DNA of 64,000 bases from Kineosporia succinea (GTDB taxonomy: Bacteria > Actinomycetota > Actinomycetes > Actinomycetales > Kineosporiaceae). A model generated the notes under the pieces. That model did not search any database. It had not been told where the DNA came from and saw only the letters and a program-made list of their open reading frames with translations. The stretch's first letter is position 1; each line of letters starts with the position of its first letter. Where the stretch lies: contig NZ_JAUSQZ010000001.1 of the NCBI RefSeq assembly GCF_030811555.1, forward strand, positions 3,717,241 to 3,781,240, given 5' to 3'. The position numbers and the translations under genes were made by a program. Below are positions 1-11,811 of this stretch, in pieces.

Positions 1-2
1 AG

Positions 3-47
3 CGGGCTGTGCCGGGCGCGTCGGAAGCATCGGAGAGCGCCGGGTGA
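3..47 (+). CDS. C-terminal end of an upstream gene (partial)
   Basis: The frame open from base 3 encodes 14 residues ending ASEASESAG and stops at TGA 45-47. That stop overlaps the GTG start of the next gene as GTGA, which is typical of translational coupling. In many actinobacteria the gene before the WecA homologue encodes a threonylcarbamoyl-AMP synthase (Sua5/YwlC family) or a low-molecular-weight phosphatase, but 14 residues are too few to identify this one. That it is coding at all is inferred from the overlap. Confidence 0.35.
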   Translation, partial: RAVPGASEASESAG

Positions 48-1375
48 GGGGTTACCTCTTCGTCTTCCTCATCGCCGCGACGGTCACCTACCTGACCACC
101 CCGGCGGTGCGGCGGATCGCCCGGCGGATCGGGGCCGTCACCGCTCTGCGTGAGCGAGACGTGCACACGGTGCCGATCCCGCGGCTGGGTGGCGCGGCCA
201 TCTACGCGGGCATCGCGATCGCCATGCTGACCGCGTCCCGGGTGCCGTTCTTCGAAGGGGTGTTCACCGGCCGCACCGCCTACGTGGTGCTGCTGTCGGC
301 CGGTGCGGTCTGTCTGCTCGGGGTCTTCGACGACCTCTGGGAGCTGGACGCCCTCACCAAGGCGGCCGGGCAGATGCTCGCCGCCGGGATCATGGCCTGG
401 CAGGGCATCCAGCTGCTGTTCCTGCCGATCTTCGGCACCTTCATCCCGTCCCGGATGCTGCTGATCGCGGTCACCGTGGTCGCGATCCTGGTGACGATCA
501 ACGCGGTGAACTTCGTGGACGGGCTCGACGGCCTGGCCGCCGGGATGACGGCGATCGCGGGGGCCGCCTTCTTCGTCTACTCCTACCTGCTGGCCCGGGA
601 CTCCTCGCCCAACGACTACGCGTCGCTGGCCTCGGTGCTCACGGCGGCCCTGGTCGGCGCCTGCGTCGGGTTCCTGCCGCACAACTTCAACCCGGCCCGG
701 ATCTTCATGGGCGACAGCGGTTCCATGCTGCTCGGGCTGCTGATGGCCACGTCCACGGTCGCGATCACCGGCACGGTCGAGCCCTCGACCCTGGCCGAGA
801 TCGGCATCCTGCCCGCGTTCATGCCGCTGGTGCTGCCGCTGGCCGTGCTCGCCCTGCCGATCCTCGACCTGACGCTGGCCATCCTGCGCCGCACCCGGGC
901 CGGCAAGATGCCCTGGCAGCCCGACAAGCTGCACCTGCACCACCGCATGCTGAGCCTGGGCCACAGCCACGCCGGGGCTGTCCTGATCCTCTACTTCTGG
1001 ACGGCCACGGTCGGTTTCGGCGTCATCCTGTTCGCCTTCGTCTCACCCCGCCGGGCGATCCTGATCGGGGGAGCGGCCGTGCTGCTGGCCCTGATCCTGA
1101 CCGTCGGGCGCAGGAACTGGGGGCAGATGGCGGCCAGTGCCGTGCCCGGTGCCGGTCCCCGCAGCGCCACCGTGGTGATCCCGGCCGACCCGTCGCTGCC
1201 CCGCGCCGCGGCCGATCCGGATCTCAGTACATCTCCGGCCGGAATCACGAAACCAAGCGCACGCCAAGTTCGTTCAACAGAGAATGGCCAGGATGAGGGC
1301 CAGGACCAGGCCCCCGACGAGCGAGGCACGCACCGTAGCGGGGCCGGCGTGAACTCCGGAATGAACGGATCGTGA
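44..1375 (+). CDS. wecA: WecA-type undecaprenyl-phosphate GlcNAc-1-phosphate transferase
   Basis: This polytopic membrane enzyme transfers a sugar-1-phosphate from a UDP-sugar to polyprenyl phosphate, the first lipid-linked step for cell-wall polymers such as arabinogalactan linkers or teichoic acids. It belongs to the glycosyltransferase 4 (MraY/WecA) family. Visible motifs are VFDDLWELDALTK near residue 95, NAVNFVDGLDG near 155 and MGDSGSM near 226, which carry the catalytic aspartates, and the HLHHRML histidine motif near 297. About ten hydrophobic segments are present. The GTG start has GGAG eight bases upstream. The last 75 residues are polar and low-complexity and probably lie outside the catalytic fold. 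The gene precedes the ATP synthase cluster, a common actinobacterial order. The exact sugar substrate cannot be read from the sequence. Confidence 0.9.
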   Translation: MRGYLFVFLIAATVTYLTTPAVRRIARRIGAVTALRERDVHTVPIPRLGGAAIYAGIAIAMLTASRVPFFEGVFTGRTAYVVLLSAGAVCLLGVFDDLWELDALTKAAGQMLAAGIMAWQGIQLLFLPIFGTFIPSRMLLIAVTVVAILVTINAVNFVDGLDGLAAGMTAIAGAAFFVYSYLLARDSSPNDYASLASVLTAALVGACVGFLPHNFNPARIFMGDSGSMLLGLLMATSTVAITGTVEPSTLAEIGILPAFMPLVLPLAVLALPILDLTLAILRRTRAGKMPWQPDKLHLHHRMLSLGHSHAGAVLILYFWTATVGFGVILFAFVSPRRAILIGGAAVLLALILTVGRRNWGQMAASAVPGAGPRSATVVIPADPSLPRAAADPDLSTSPAGITKPSARQVRSTENGQDEGQDQAPDERGTHRSGAGVNSGMNGS

Positions 1376-1821
1376 ACATGTCCGACCTGCGCCCCGGCGA
1401 CAAGAAGGTCGCCCGGCAGGCCGAGCCGGTCACCGCCCTGTGGCTTGCAGCACTTCTTCCCTCCCTTGTGCTGGGGGGTCTGACCTCTGGTGTCGCCTTC
1501 GTGGTCGGCCGTGACCAAGGGCTTTCGGCCCTGCTCGGTCTGGGGCTCGCCCTGGTGGCCCTGACGCTCACGTCGATGCTGCACTTCCAGATCCGGATGA
1601 CCGACCCGACCCTGGGCACGTTCTTCGCGCTGACTACATATGGCCTGGTCATCGGCCTGATGTGGGGCATTTACCTGGCTCTGGACGATGTGGCCTGGGT
1701 GAGCGGCCCGGGTGTCGCCTTCGGTCTGCTGGCCGGAACGCTGGGCTGGGCCGGAGGTCTTATGCGCGGAGCGCTCAAGCTTCGCGAGCCGCTGTACGAC
1801 GAGAAACGCACAAGCGATTAA
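1372..1821 (+). CDS. AtpI-like small membrane protein upstream of ATP synthase
   Basis: This 149-residue protein has four hydrophobic segments, at roughly 20-42, 47-70, 80-102 and 108-128, and a charged C-terminus. Position and topology fit the ATP synthase I (AtpI) role: a membrane protein thought to help assemble the c-ring or handle Mg2+ for the F1Fo complex. The sequence is too divergent for motif-level proof. The GTG start overlaps the stop of the wecA-like gene (GTGA), so the two are probably translated together. It is followed by a 321-base gap before atpB, so atpB probably also has its own promoter. Confidence 0.7.
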   Translation: MNMSDLRPGDKKVARQAEPVTALWLAALLPSLVLGGLTSGVAFVVGRDQGLSALLGLGLALVALTLTSMLHFQIRMTDPTLGTFFALTTYGLVIGLMWGIYLALDDVAWVSGPGVAFGLLAGTLGWAGGLMRGALKLREPLYDEKRTSD

Positions 1822-2142
1822 CCCGATCGGGTGTGTGCCGGATTACCCCCACCAGAGGGTCAAGCGACCCTTGTAGGGGGGTGCCGACAGAACCGCCCTA
1901 CATGACTGATAGTGTCAAGCCAGATGGATGACGAGTCGACCCTGCTGAGGGCACCCGCCATAACTGCGGTGTGCCCGATCGAGGGCCTCGCCGGCTACGA
2001 GCTGTAACGCCCGAGCCCGTCCTCCCCCTGAACTTGTTCCACAACGAGTACCACCCCTGACTGTGACCCTGCCGCCAGCGCCCTCCGCGTGAGCCAGTTG
2101 GCTGCACCCCGCAACGAAGCACTGAGTCTTGGAGGAGCGACC
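1822..2142 (+). other. Intergenic leader ahead of the atp operon
   Basis: No gene is visible in these 321 bases. A small hairpin (AGGGTC 1856-1861 pairing with GACCCT 1866-1871, followed by TGT) could weakly terminate the wecA-atpI transcript. The rest probably holds the atpB promoter and an mRNA leader, but no convincing -35/-10 pair can be picked by eye. The segment ends with the strong ribosome binding site GGAGGA (2131-2136), which sets the atpB start at GTG 2143. Confidence 0.45.
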
Positions 2143-2928
2143 GTGATTCAACTGGCCGCAGGCGGCGGCGAGACCTACGAGGCTCCAGGCACCTACGAGT
2201 TCTGGCAGCCGCTGATCGGGGACGGCGCCTTTGCCCTCACCCGCTCGATGGTGGTCTTCGCCGTTGTCGCCGTGATGATCTCGGTCGTGCTGCTGCGCAT
2301 CACGTCGAACCTCAGGGTGGTGCCGGGCAAGGCGCAGTTCCTCGTCGAGGGCACCTACGGGATGGTGCGCAACGGCCTGGCCCGCGACATCATCGGCGCG
2401 GAGAAGTTCAAGCCGTTCCTGCCGCTGCTCTTCGCGCTGTTCACCGTGGTCCTGGTGAACAACCTGCTGGGTGTCTTCCCGCTCATCACCTTCCCGACCT
2501 TCAGCCGTATCGGTTACGCGATCGTGCTGACGGCCGTCGTCTACGTCACCTACCACGGTGTGTGGATCAAGAAGATGGGTGTCGTCGGCTGGCTGAAGAG
2601 CTTCGTGCCGAGCGGCCTTCCGGCCTGGATCGTGCCGTTCATGTGGCTCCTCGAGTTCATGACCTACGTGATCACCCGGCCGCTGACGCTCGCGCTGCGA
2701 CTCTTCGGCAACATGTTCGCCGGTCACTTCATGCTGCTGATCTTCACCTTCGGCGGCGAGTACCTCCTCTTCCACGGTTCCGGCTTCCTGCCCGCCGCCG
2801 GCGCCCTGGCCTACGCCTTCACCCTCGTCATGTACGCCTTCGAGGTTGTCGTCCAGTTCCTCCAGGCGTACGTCTTCGTGCTCCTGACCTGCGTTTACAT
2901 CGCCGGTGCCGTCGCCGACGAGCACTGA
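2143..2928 (+). CDS. atpB: ATP synthase Fo subunit a
   Basis: Subunit a forms the two proton half-channels against the c-ring in the membrane. The protein has 261 residues from GTG 2143, chosen because GGAGGA lies six bases upstream. A longer frame from 2089 adds 18 residues without a good ribosome site. Several membrane helices are visible. The signature helix RPLTLALRLFGNMFAGHFML carries the essential arginine in LALRLFGN, the equivalent of E. coli aArg210. The final helix is rich in Gln, Tyr and Val, as in other a subunits. This is the first gene of the atpBEFHAGDC operon. Confidence 0.97.
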   Translation: MIQLAAGGGETYEAPGTYEFWQPLIGDGAFALTRSMVVFAVVAVMISVVLLRITSNLRVVPGKAQFLVEGTYGMVRNGLARDIIGAEKFKPFLPLLFALFTVVLVNNLLGVFPLITFPTFSRIGYAIVLTAVVYVTYHGVWIKKMGVVGWLKSFVPSGLPAWIVPFMWLLEFMTYVITRPLTLALRLFGNMFAGHFMLLIFTFGGEYLLFHGSGFLPAAGALAYAFTLVMYAFEVVVQFLQAYVFVLLTCVYIAGAVADEH

Positions 2929-2966
2929 TCTTCCGCCGGTGCCCGTCGTCGACGCGCACTGACAAC

Positions 2967-2987
2967 TGCCTGAGCCTCCCTCAGGCA
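2967..2987 (+). promoter_or_regulatory. Stem-loop between atpB and atpE
   Basis: TGCCTGAG (2967-2974) pairs perfectly with CTCAGGCA (2980-2987) around a five-base loop, 25 bases before the atpE start. No T-run follows, so it is unlikely to stop transcription. A structure just upstream of atpE could shape mRNA processing or translation, where c-subunit output must exceed that of its neighbours. The function is inference. Confidence 0.55.
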
Positions 2988-3012
2988 CAACCCCGAAAGG
3001 CAGGAAACTGCA

Positions 3013-3222
3013 ATGGTCGAAGGCAACATCGCATTCCTCGGCTACGGCATCGCCGCGATCGGCCCGGGTATCGGTATCGGCCTGATCTTCGCCGCGTACA
3101 TCAACGGTGTGGCTCGCCAGCCGGAGTCGCGCAGCGTCCTCCAGACCATCGCCTTCACCGGCTTCGCCCTCACCGAGGCGCTCGCCATCCTGGGTCTGGT
3201 CTTCGCGTTCCTCTTCAAGTGA
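3013..3222 (+). CDS. atpE: ATP synthase Fo subunit c
   Basis: This 69-residue proteolipid has two transmembrane helices joined by a polar loop (ARQPESR, near residue 36) and forms the rotating c-ring. The first helix carries the small-residue packing pattern [17 protein letters not shown]. The second ([19 protein letters not shown]) holds the proton-binding glutamate in ALTEAL, near residue 56. The glutamate and the lack of a sodium-site pattern suggest proton coupling. Length is normal for the family. The start is ATG 3013 behind AGGAAACTGCA. Confidence 0.97.
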   Translation: MVEGNIAFLGYGIAAIGPGIGIGLIFAAYINGVARQPESRSVLQTIAFTGFALTEALAILGLVFAFLFK

Positions 3223-3245
3223 TCCACCCCCTTACTCAGGTCTGA

Positions 3246-3853
<608 letters not shown>

Positions 3854-3854
<1 letters not shown>

Positions 3855-4687
3855 TGGCGGCGCAGGTGCGGATGCAAGGCCCGAGCCGGGTGGCGCTCGC
3901 CGCCGGTCAGGACCGGCTGGAGCTGCTCGTGAGCTCCGCCGGCACCGACGCGGCCCGGCTGGCGCAGGACCTGTTCGGGGTCACGAACCTGGTGGCCTCC
4001 AACGCCGCCCTGCGCCGGGCCCTGACCGAGTCGTCCCGGCCCGCCGAGACCCGCGCCGCCCTGGTGGCGCGGCTGCTCGAGGGCAAGGTCTCCGCCTCGG
4101 CGCTGGACCTGGTCTCCGGACTGGTCCGGGCGCAGTGGTCGGACTCCTCGGACCTCACCGAGGCACTGGAGGGTCTGGCGGTCTCCGCCGAGCTCTCCGG
4201 GGCCGAGAAGGCCGGGCGTCTCGACCGGGTGGAGGACGAGCTCTTCCGCTTCAGCCGCACGGTGGCCGGTGACGTGACGCTGCGCGACGCGTTCGCCGTC
4301 CGTACCCCGGGCGTGGAGCGCAAGCGCCAGCTGGTCGCCACCCTGCTCTCCGGCAAGGTGGCGCCCGAGACGCTGAGCCTGGCCTCGCAGGCCGCGACTG
4401 CCCCCCGGGGACGCCGCGTCGAGCAGGTCCTGGAGAAGTTCCTCGAGGCCGCCGCCGCCCGACGCCGCCAGCTGGTGGCCGAGATCGTGGCTGCCTCACC
4501 GCTCACCGAGGGGCAGCGGTCCCGGCTCGGCACCACGCTGAGCCGGCTCTACGGTCGCGACATCCGCCTCAACGTGGACATCGACCCCGAGGTGCTCGGC
4601 GGGCTGCGGATCATCGTGGCCGGCGAGCTGATCGACAGCACGGTCCTGAGCCGGCTGAACACGGCGAAGCGCACCATCGCAGGCTGA
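3854..4687 (+). CDS. atpH: ATP synthase F1 subunit delta
   Basis: Delta caps the F1 head and binds the peripheral stalk. At 277 residues it is longer than the roughly 180-residue E. coli protein but normal for actinobacteria, whose delta has an extended N-terminal part. The conserved C-terminal region ending in GGLRIIVAGELIDSTVLSRL is present. The start is ATG 3854, overlapping the atpF stop. The same frame is open further upstream inside atpF, but that is only a shadow. Confidence 0.95.
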
Positions 4688-4833
4688 CCGCGGCCGGCCG
4701 CGCCTCCTCCGGACGGTGCGGCCGCCGCGGCGCGCGATGATGGACGCCAAGAAGAATTAAGCAAGTAAGCAACAAGGATGACGACCCACGGCCCGGCTCA
4801 CGCCGGACAACGACGAGAGAGCAGGGGATCCAG

Positions 4834-6468
4834 ATGGCGGAGCTGACGATCCGTCCGGACGAGATCCGGGACGCGCTGGACGCCTTCGTGCAGTCTTACG
4901 ACCCGAGCACGGCCACGCGGGAAGAAGTAGGCATCATCTCCGAGGCGGCCGACGGCATCGCCCGGGTCGAGGGCCTGCCCAGCGTGATGGCCAACGAGCT
5001 GCTGAAGTTCGAGGACGGCACGCTCGGCCTCGCGCAGAACCTGGACGTCAACGAGATCGGCGTCGTCGTTCTCGGTGAGTTCAGTGGCCTCGAAGAGGGC
5101 CAGGAAGTCAAGCGGACCGGCGAGGTGCTCTCCGTGCCCGTCGGTGACGCCTTCCTCGGCCGCGTGGTGGACCCGCTGGGTGCGCCGATCGACGGTCTCG
5201 GCGAGATCGTGGCCGAGAGCCGCCGCGCCCTGGAGCTCCAGGCTCCGGGCGTCATGCAGCGCAAGTCGGTGCACGAGCCGATGCAGACCGGGATCAAGGC
5301 GATCGACTCGCTGACCCCGATCGGCCGCGGCCAGCGCCAGCTGATCATCGGCGACCGCAAGACCGGCAAGACCACGATCGCGATCGACACGATCATCAAT
5401 CAGAAGCGCAACTGGGAGTCCGGCGACCCGGACAAGCAGGTTCGCTGCATCTACGTCGCGATCGGCCAGAAGGGTTCGACCATCGCGTCGATCCGCGGCT
5501 CGCTCGAAGAGGCCGGCGCGCTGGAGTACACGACCATCGTCGCCGCCCCGGCGTCCGACCCGGCCGGCTTCAAGTACCTCGCGCCCTACACCGGTTCGGC
5601 CATCGGCCAGCACTGGATGTACGCCGGCAAGCACGTGCTCATCGTCTTCGACGACCTGAGCAAGCAGGCCGAGGCCTACCGCGCCGTGTCGCTGCTGCTG
5701 CGCCGCCCGCCGGGCCGCGAGGCCTACCCGGGTGACGTCTTCTACCTGCACTCCCGCCTGCTGGAGCGTTGCGCGAAGCTGTCCGACGAGCTGGGCCACG
5801 GCTCGATGACCGGTCTGCCGATCGTCGAGACGAAGGCCAACGACGTGTCGGCCTACATCCCGACCAACGTCATCTCGATCACCGACGGCCAGCTGTTCCT
5901 GCAGTCGGACCTGTTCAACGCCAACCAGCGTCCGGCCGTCGACGTCGGTATCTCCGTCTCCCGCGTCGGTGGCTCCGCCATGACGAAGGCGATGAAGAAG
6001 GTCACGGGTTCGCTGAAGGTCGAGCTGGCGCAGTACCGCGCCCTCGAGGCCTTCGCGCTCTTCGCCTCCGACCTGGACGCCGCCTCCAAGCAGCAGCTGG
6101 CCCGTGGTCAGCGTCTGATGGAGCTGTTCAAGCAGCCGCAGTACTCGCCCTACGCGACCGAGGAGCAGGTCGTCTCGATCTGGCTCGGCACCACCGGTGC
6201 CCTCGACTCGGTCGAGGTCGGCGACGTGCGCCGCTTCGAGCAGGAGTTCATCGACCACCTGCGCCGGAACACCGACGTGCTCACCACGATCGGCGAGACG
6301 CTGCAGTTCAACGACGACACGAACGCCAGCCTGGAGAAGGAGGTCGAGTCCTTCAAGCAGTTCTTCCAGGCCGGCTCCGACGAGGGCATCGTGGCGGGCT
6401 CCGAGGAGTACGAGGCGACTGACGCCGAGGACATCTCGCAGGAGCAGATCGTCCGGCAGCAGCGCTGA
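4834..6468 (+). CDS. atpA: ATP synthase F1 subunit alpha
   Basis: Alpha is the non-catalytic nucleotide-binding subunit of the F1 hexamer. The 544-residue protein shows the Walker A motif GDRKTGKT near residue 170, the family signature [17 protein letters not shown] near 370 with the Ser and Arg that contact the catalytic site, and [11 protein letters not shown] (Walker B) near 270. The acidic C-terminal tail is slightly long (the family is usually about 510-550 residues), as in other actinobacteria. A 146-base GC-rich spacer separates it from atpH. Confidence 0.98.
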   Translation: MAELTIRPDEIRDALDAFVQSYDPSTATREEVGIISEAADGIARVEGLPSVMANELLKFEDGTLGLAQNLDVNEIGVVVLGEFSGLEEGQEVKRTGEVLSVPVGDAFLGRVVDPLGAPIDGLGEIVAESRRALELQAPGVMQRKSVHEPMQTGIKAIDSLTPIGRGQRQLIIGDRKTGKTTIAIDTIINQKRNWESGDPDKQVRCIYVAIGQKGSTIASIRGSLEEAGALEYTTIVAAPASDPAGFKYLAPYTGSAIGQHWMYAGKHVLIVFDDLSKQAEAYRAVSLLLRRPPGREAYPGDVFYLHSRLLERCAKLSDELGHGSMTGLPIVETKANDVSAYIPTNVISITDGQLFLQSDLFNANQRPAVDVGISVSRVGGSAMTKAMKKVTGSLKVELAQYRALEAFALFASDLDAASKQQLARGQRLMELFKQPQYSPYATEEQVVSIWLGTTGALDSVEVGDVRRFEQEFIDHLRRNTDVLTTIGETLQFNDDTNASLEKEVESFKQFFQAGSDEGIVAGSEEYEATDAEDISQEQIVRQQR

Positions 6469-6502
6469 CGCAGCGGCGCGGATCTAAGGAGAGCTAAGCG
6501 AT

Positions 6503-8915
<2,413 letters not shown>

Positions 8916-8930
8916 TCCTCCGCGTACTGC

Positions 8931-8960
8931 CGGGGGCCGGTCTTCACCGACCGGTCCCCG
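8931..8960 (+). promoter_or_regulatory. Strong hairpin between atpD and atpC
   Basis: A 12-bp stem with one G-U pair (8931-8942 with 8949-8960) closes on a six-base loop, 15 bases after the atpD stop. It is followed by CACCACGG rather than a T-run, so it may be an attenuator or an RNA stability element that lowers atpC output, or a processing site. The function is inference. Confidence 0.55.
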
Positions 8961-9049
8961 CACCACGGCTCCCCGCGAGCCGATACTGTGTCGACAACTC
9001 GTCGGCCGCGTCCCATCGGTGACGAGATCGAGAACACGGAGGAACCGGC

Positions 9050-9319
9050 ATGTCGCTCCAGGTAGAACTGGTGAGTGCCGAGGCGAAGGTCTGGACGGGC
9101 ACTGCCCGCATGGTGATCGCCAGGACGATCGAGGGTGAGATCGGTGTGCTCAGTGGGCACGAGCCGACGCTCGCACTGCTCGCCCCGGGCAAGATCACGA
9201 TCCGCGGCGAAGACGGTTCCACGGTCGAGGCTCAGGTCGAGGACGGTGGGTTCCTCTCCATCGACCACGACCGGGTGACCGTGGTGGCCGACACCGCGGC
9301 CCTCGTCGGCTCGGCCTGA
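9050..9319 (+). CDS. atpC: ATP synthase F1 subunit epsilon, short form
   Basis: Epsilon joins the gamma shaft to the c-ring. This copy has only 89 residues, all of which fit the N-terminal beta-sandwich (MSLQVELVSAEAKVWTG to RVTVVADTAALV). The C-terminal helical hairpin, which inhibits ATP hydrolysis in many bacteria, is absent. The next gene begins 18 bases after the stop, so no displaced helical frame is hidden downstream. GGAGG lies seven bases before ATG 9050. Short epsilons occur in other actinobacteria. Confidence 0.95.
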   Translation: MSLQVELVSAEAKVWTGTARMVIARTIEGEIGVLSGHEPTLALLAPGKITIRGEDGSTVEAQVEDGGFLSIDHDRVTVVADTAALVGSA

Positions 9320-9337
9320 GTCCGGGCCCGGCCGGAG

Positions 9338-9781
9338 TTGGGTGAACTGGTAGCTCCGCTCGAGATCCTCGGCGGGCTCCTCGTCCTCTTCGGCCTGGTC
9401 CTGGCACTGTTCATCCTGCGCCGTTACCTGCTGGCCCGTAACGGCGCCACGTTCGACTGCTCGCTGAAACGCGAGCACCCCCGCCGCGCGAGCGCCTGGA
9501 TCCTGGGCGTCGCGCGGTACAGCGAAGACCGGCTCGAATGGTTTCGGATCTTCACTCTGAGCCCGCGACCCAGCCAGGTCTTCGTTCGCTCCCAGATGCT
9601 GCTCCTGGAATGGATTCAGCCGAGCGAGCAGGAGATCCACTCGATCCTGCCGGGCGCGGTGATCGTGCGATGCAGTTATGGCGACGAGATTCTCGAGATG
9701 GCCATGACAAGGTCGGACTACATCGGATTCGCCACCTGGCTGGAAGCGACGCCTCCCGGCATGCAGCCGTTCAGCGCCTGA
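9338..9781 (+). CDS. DUF2550 family membrane protein
   Basis: This 147-residue protein has one N-terminal transmembrane segment (about residues 8-28) and a soluble part with GATFDCSLKR near 40 and a conserved-looking WLEATP near the end. It matches the DUF2550 family, whose genes sit directly after atpC in actinobacteria (Rv1312 in M. tuberculosis). The function is unknown; the conserved position suggests a link to the ATP synthase or the envelope. The start is TTG 9338, with only a weak ribosome site. Confidence 0.8.
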   Translation: MGELVAPLEILGGLLVLFGLVLALFILRRYLLARNGATFDCSLKREHPRRASAWILGVARYSEDRLEWFRIFTLSPRPSQVFVRSQMLLLEWIQPSEQEIHSILPGAVIVRCSYGDEILEMAMTRSDYIGFATWLEATPPGMQPFSA

Positions 9782-9850
9782 TCTTCACACCGACTGTTCG
9801 TGCTTCGCCCTCGTCGTAAGCCTTTTCGAGCCGAAGAGCTCGCTTCAGCC

Positions 9851-9872
9851 GTGCAGCCCCTTCGGGTTGCGC
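9851..9872 (+). terminator. Possible terminator after the atp operon
   Basis: GTGCAGCCC (9851-9859) can pair with GGGTTGCGC (9864-9872) with two G-U pairs and a four-base loop. It is followed by GGCCTTCTTGTTTC, which is moderately T-rich. It lies 70 bases after the DUF2550 gene. Confidence 0.45.
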
Positions 9873-10250
9873 GGCCTTCTTGTTTCAGCAAGGCCTGACG
9901 TGTTTCGGCCAAGCCTGCGAGCCTGGCCGCCCACGCACGTGACCCACCTGATCCGGCGTGGACGGCCCGGCCACCATCTGTTCTGACGCGCAGGAATCGA
10001 ACAGCCGCCTCACCCGGACGGGGACCCAGGTGTTCCCTCGCGGCGGCCGGCCGCTCTGTGCGTCTGGCTCGAGGTGCGGGCTTCGCCGTCGCGGCTTCGA
10101 AGGCGTCGCCCTTGCCTCGCTCTTAGTGATACCCAGCCCACGAGTGTTGAAACCCGTTCCGCCCCATTTCTTCCGGCGATCACGGTGGTTTCACCCTCAA
10201 GCATTCGGCGGATCCGCGACCCGGGCGGAAAAGCGCAGGCGAGGGACCGC
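9873..10250. other. Gene-free stretch between convergent genes
   Basis: The DUF2550 gene ends at 9781 and the DUF4097 gene, on the other strand, ends at 10251. Between them I see no credible gene. Open frames here have poor codon composition and no ribosome sites. On the minus strand a TTCGATT motif near 9990-10000 recalls a tRNA T-loop, but the flanking bases do not pair. The second half is somewhat richer in A+T. Confidence 0.5.
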
Positions 10251-11144
10251 TCAGCGATATGAGACGACCACGTCACCCGATCCGGTGTCGGCCTCGATCG
10301 GGTTGCCGGAGCCCTTCGCGCCCACGGTGGGAACGTCGATGCGACGGTCGCCACTGCCGGTCGTGCCGCTCACGTCGTAGCGGGTGCCGTCGTTCGGCAC
10401 GGTCAGCTGCACGTTGCCCGCCCCGGTCTTCGCGCTCACCGAGGTGGGCGCGGTGGAGAAGCCGACACGTACGTCACCGCTGCCGGTGCGGGTCACGAGG
10501 CGCACGGCGTCACCGATGAAGTCGGCTCTCACGTCGCCCGAACCGGTGCGCATCTCGTTGACCACCGACCGCATCGAGGACGCGCGAACGTCGCCACTGC
10601 CGCTGGTGGCCAGGATGTCGCCCGTCAGCCCGGTGAGATCGATGTCGCCGGACCCGGCCCGGGCCTTCACGTCCGCGGTCAGGCCGCGCACCTCCTGGTC
10701 GCCGGAGCCGGTGTGCAGGTCCACGGGGACGTTCTCGGGCACGGTGATCGTCAGGCTGACCGAGCAGCTGTCGATCGGCCAGCCGCCCCGGCAGTCGGCG
10801 GTCACGGCGAGCCTGCCGTCGTCGACCGTGTGGTTCCAGACCGCGTCGCGGATCGCCGACCGGGCCTTGACCTCGACCCGCACCGGAGTGCCCTCGGCCA
10901 CGGCGCGCACCCGCACGTCACCGGAGCCGACATCGACCGAGAGGGTCGTGACCGGGTCGGAGACGGTGAACGTCTCCTCGTGCACGCGGGTCGCGAACTG
11001 GGTCACGACCGTCATCACGCCGAGTCCGAGCACCCCGAGGCCGAGCACGACGCCGGCGATGCGCACCGGGCCGAGCAACGGGCTGGGACGCCGGGGTGGC
11101 GTGGTGGTGGGGCCGCCGGGTTCGTGGGTGGTCGTCGTCGACAT
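10251..11144 (-). CDS. DUF4097 (toast-rack) family membrane-anchored protein
   Basis: The 297-residue protein has a Pro/Thr-rich N-terminus, one transmembrane helix (about 28-50, IAGVVLGLGVLGLGVMTVV) and a repetitive beta-strand domain. GSGDV-type turns recur about every 20 residues (such as VGSGDVRVRA, TGSGDQEVRG and AGSGDIDL), the hallmark of DUF4097 beta-helix proteins, also called toast-rack domains. Family members work with LiaF/PspC-type envelope-stress signalling. It begins four bases after the response regulator gene and is the last gene of a kinase-regulator-effector operon. A sensing or scaffold role outside the membrane is inferred. Confidence 0.8.
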   Translation of the reverse strand: MSTTTTHEPGGPTTTPPRRPSPLLGPVRIAGVVLGLGVLGLGVMTVVTQFATRVHEETFTVSDPVTTLSVDVGSGDVRVRAVAEGTPVRVEVKARSAIRDAVWNHTVDDGRLAVTADCRGGWPIDSCSVSLTITVPENVPVDLHTGSGDQEVRGLTADVKARAGSGDIDLTGLTGDILATSGSGDVRASSMRSVVNEMRTGSGDVRADFIGDAVRLVTRTGSGDVRVGFSTAPTSVSAKTGAGNVQLTVPNDGTRYDVSGTTGSGDRRIDVPTVGAKGSGNPIEADTGSGDVVVSYR

Positions 11145-11148
11145 GGGA

Positions 11149-11811
11149 TCAGCCCTCCTGGCCGAGCCAGCGGAGGACGGCGAGGACCCTGCGGTGGTCC
11201 TGCGCGTCCGGGGGGAGGTCGAGCTTTCCGAAGATGCTGGAGACGTGTTTCTCCACGGCTCCCTCGCCGATCACCAGCTGCGCGGCGATGGCGGTGTTGG
11301 AGCGCCCCTCGGCCATCAGGCCGAGCACCTCCCGCTCGCGCGGGGTGAGCCGGCTGAGCGGGTCTTTCCGGGTGGCCCGGGAGAACAGCTGGGCCACCAC
11401 CTCGGGGTCGAGCGCGGTGCCGCCGTCGGTGACCCGGCGCAGCGACTCGGCGAAGTCACCGACGTCGGCCACCCGGTCTTTCAGCAGGTAGCCGATGCCG
11501 TGGGAGCGGGCGGCGAAAAGCTCGGTGGCGTAGTTCTCCTCGACGTACTGGCTGAGCACCACCACGGCGATCTGCGGGTACTGGTGGCGCACGACCAGCG
11601 CCGCGCGCACCCCCTCGTCGGTGAAGGTCGGGGGCATCCGCACGTCGACGATGACCAGGTCGGGCCGGTGCGCCTCGACCGCCCGGAGAAAGCTCTCGGC
11701 GTCGGGGCAGGCCTCGGCCACCTCGAACCCGGTCTCGGCGAGCAGGCGCAGCAGGCCTTCGCGGAGCAGGACCGAGTCCTCGGCGAGGACGACACGGACG
11801 GCGGCGGTCAC
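11149..11811 (-). CDS. NarL/LuxR-family response regulator
   Basis: The 220-residue protein has an N-terminal receiver domain with the phospho-acceptor Asp in DLVIVDVRMPP (about residue 55) and the conserved Lys in GYLLKDRV near 105. The C-terminal LuxR helix-turn-helix reads LTPREREVLGLMAEGRSN near 155. Its ATG overlaps the stop of the histidine kinase gene by four bases, so the two are coupled. It probably controls its own operon and perhaps the divergent MMPL transporter through the palindrome at 13249-13270 (inference). Confidence 0.92.
   Translation of the reverse strand: MTAAVRVVLAEDSVLLREGLLRLLAETGFEVAEACPDAESFLRAVEAHRPDLVIVDVRMPPTFTDEGVRAALVVRHQYPQIAVVVLSQYVEENYATELFAARSHGIGYLLKDRVADVGDFAESLRRVTDGGTALDPEVVAQLFSRATRKDPLSRLTPREREVLGLMAEGRSNTAIAAQLVIGEGAVEKHVSSIFGKLDLPPDAQDHRRVLAVLRWLGQEG

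Noticed and set aside
9980-10080. tRNA-like TTCGATT motif on the minus strand with near-complementary outer ends
   Set aside because: The bases flanking the putative T-loop form only two of five stem pairs and no D- or anticodon arm can be folded.
9958-10380. 140-residue open frame in the gap after the atp operon
   Set aside because: No ribosome site, shadow-like composition and overlap with the DUF4097 gene on the other strand.
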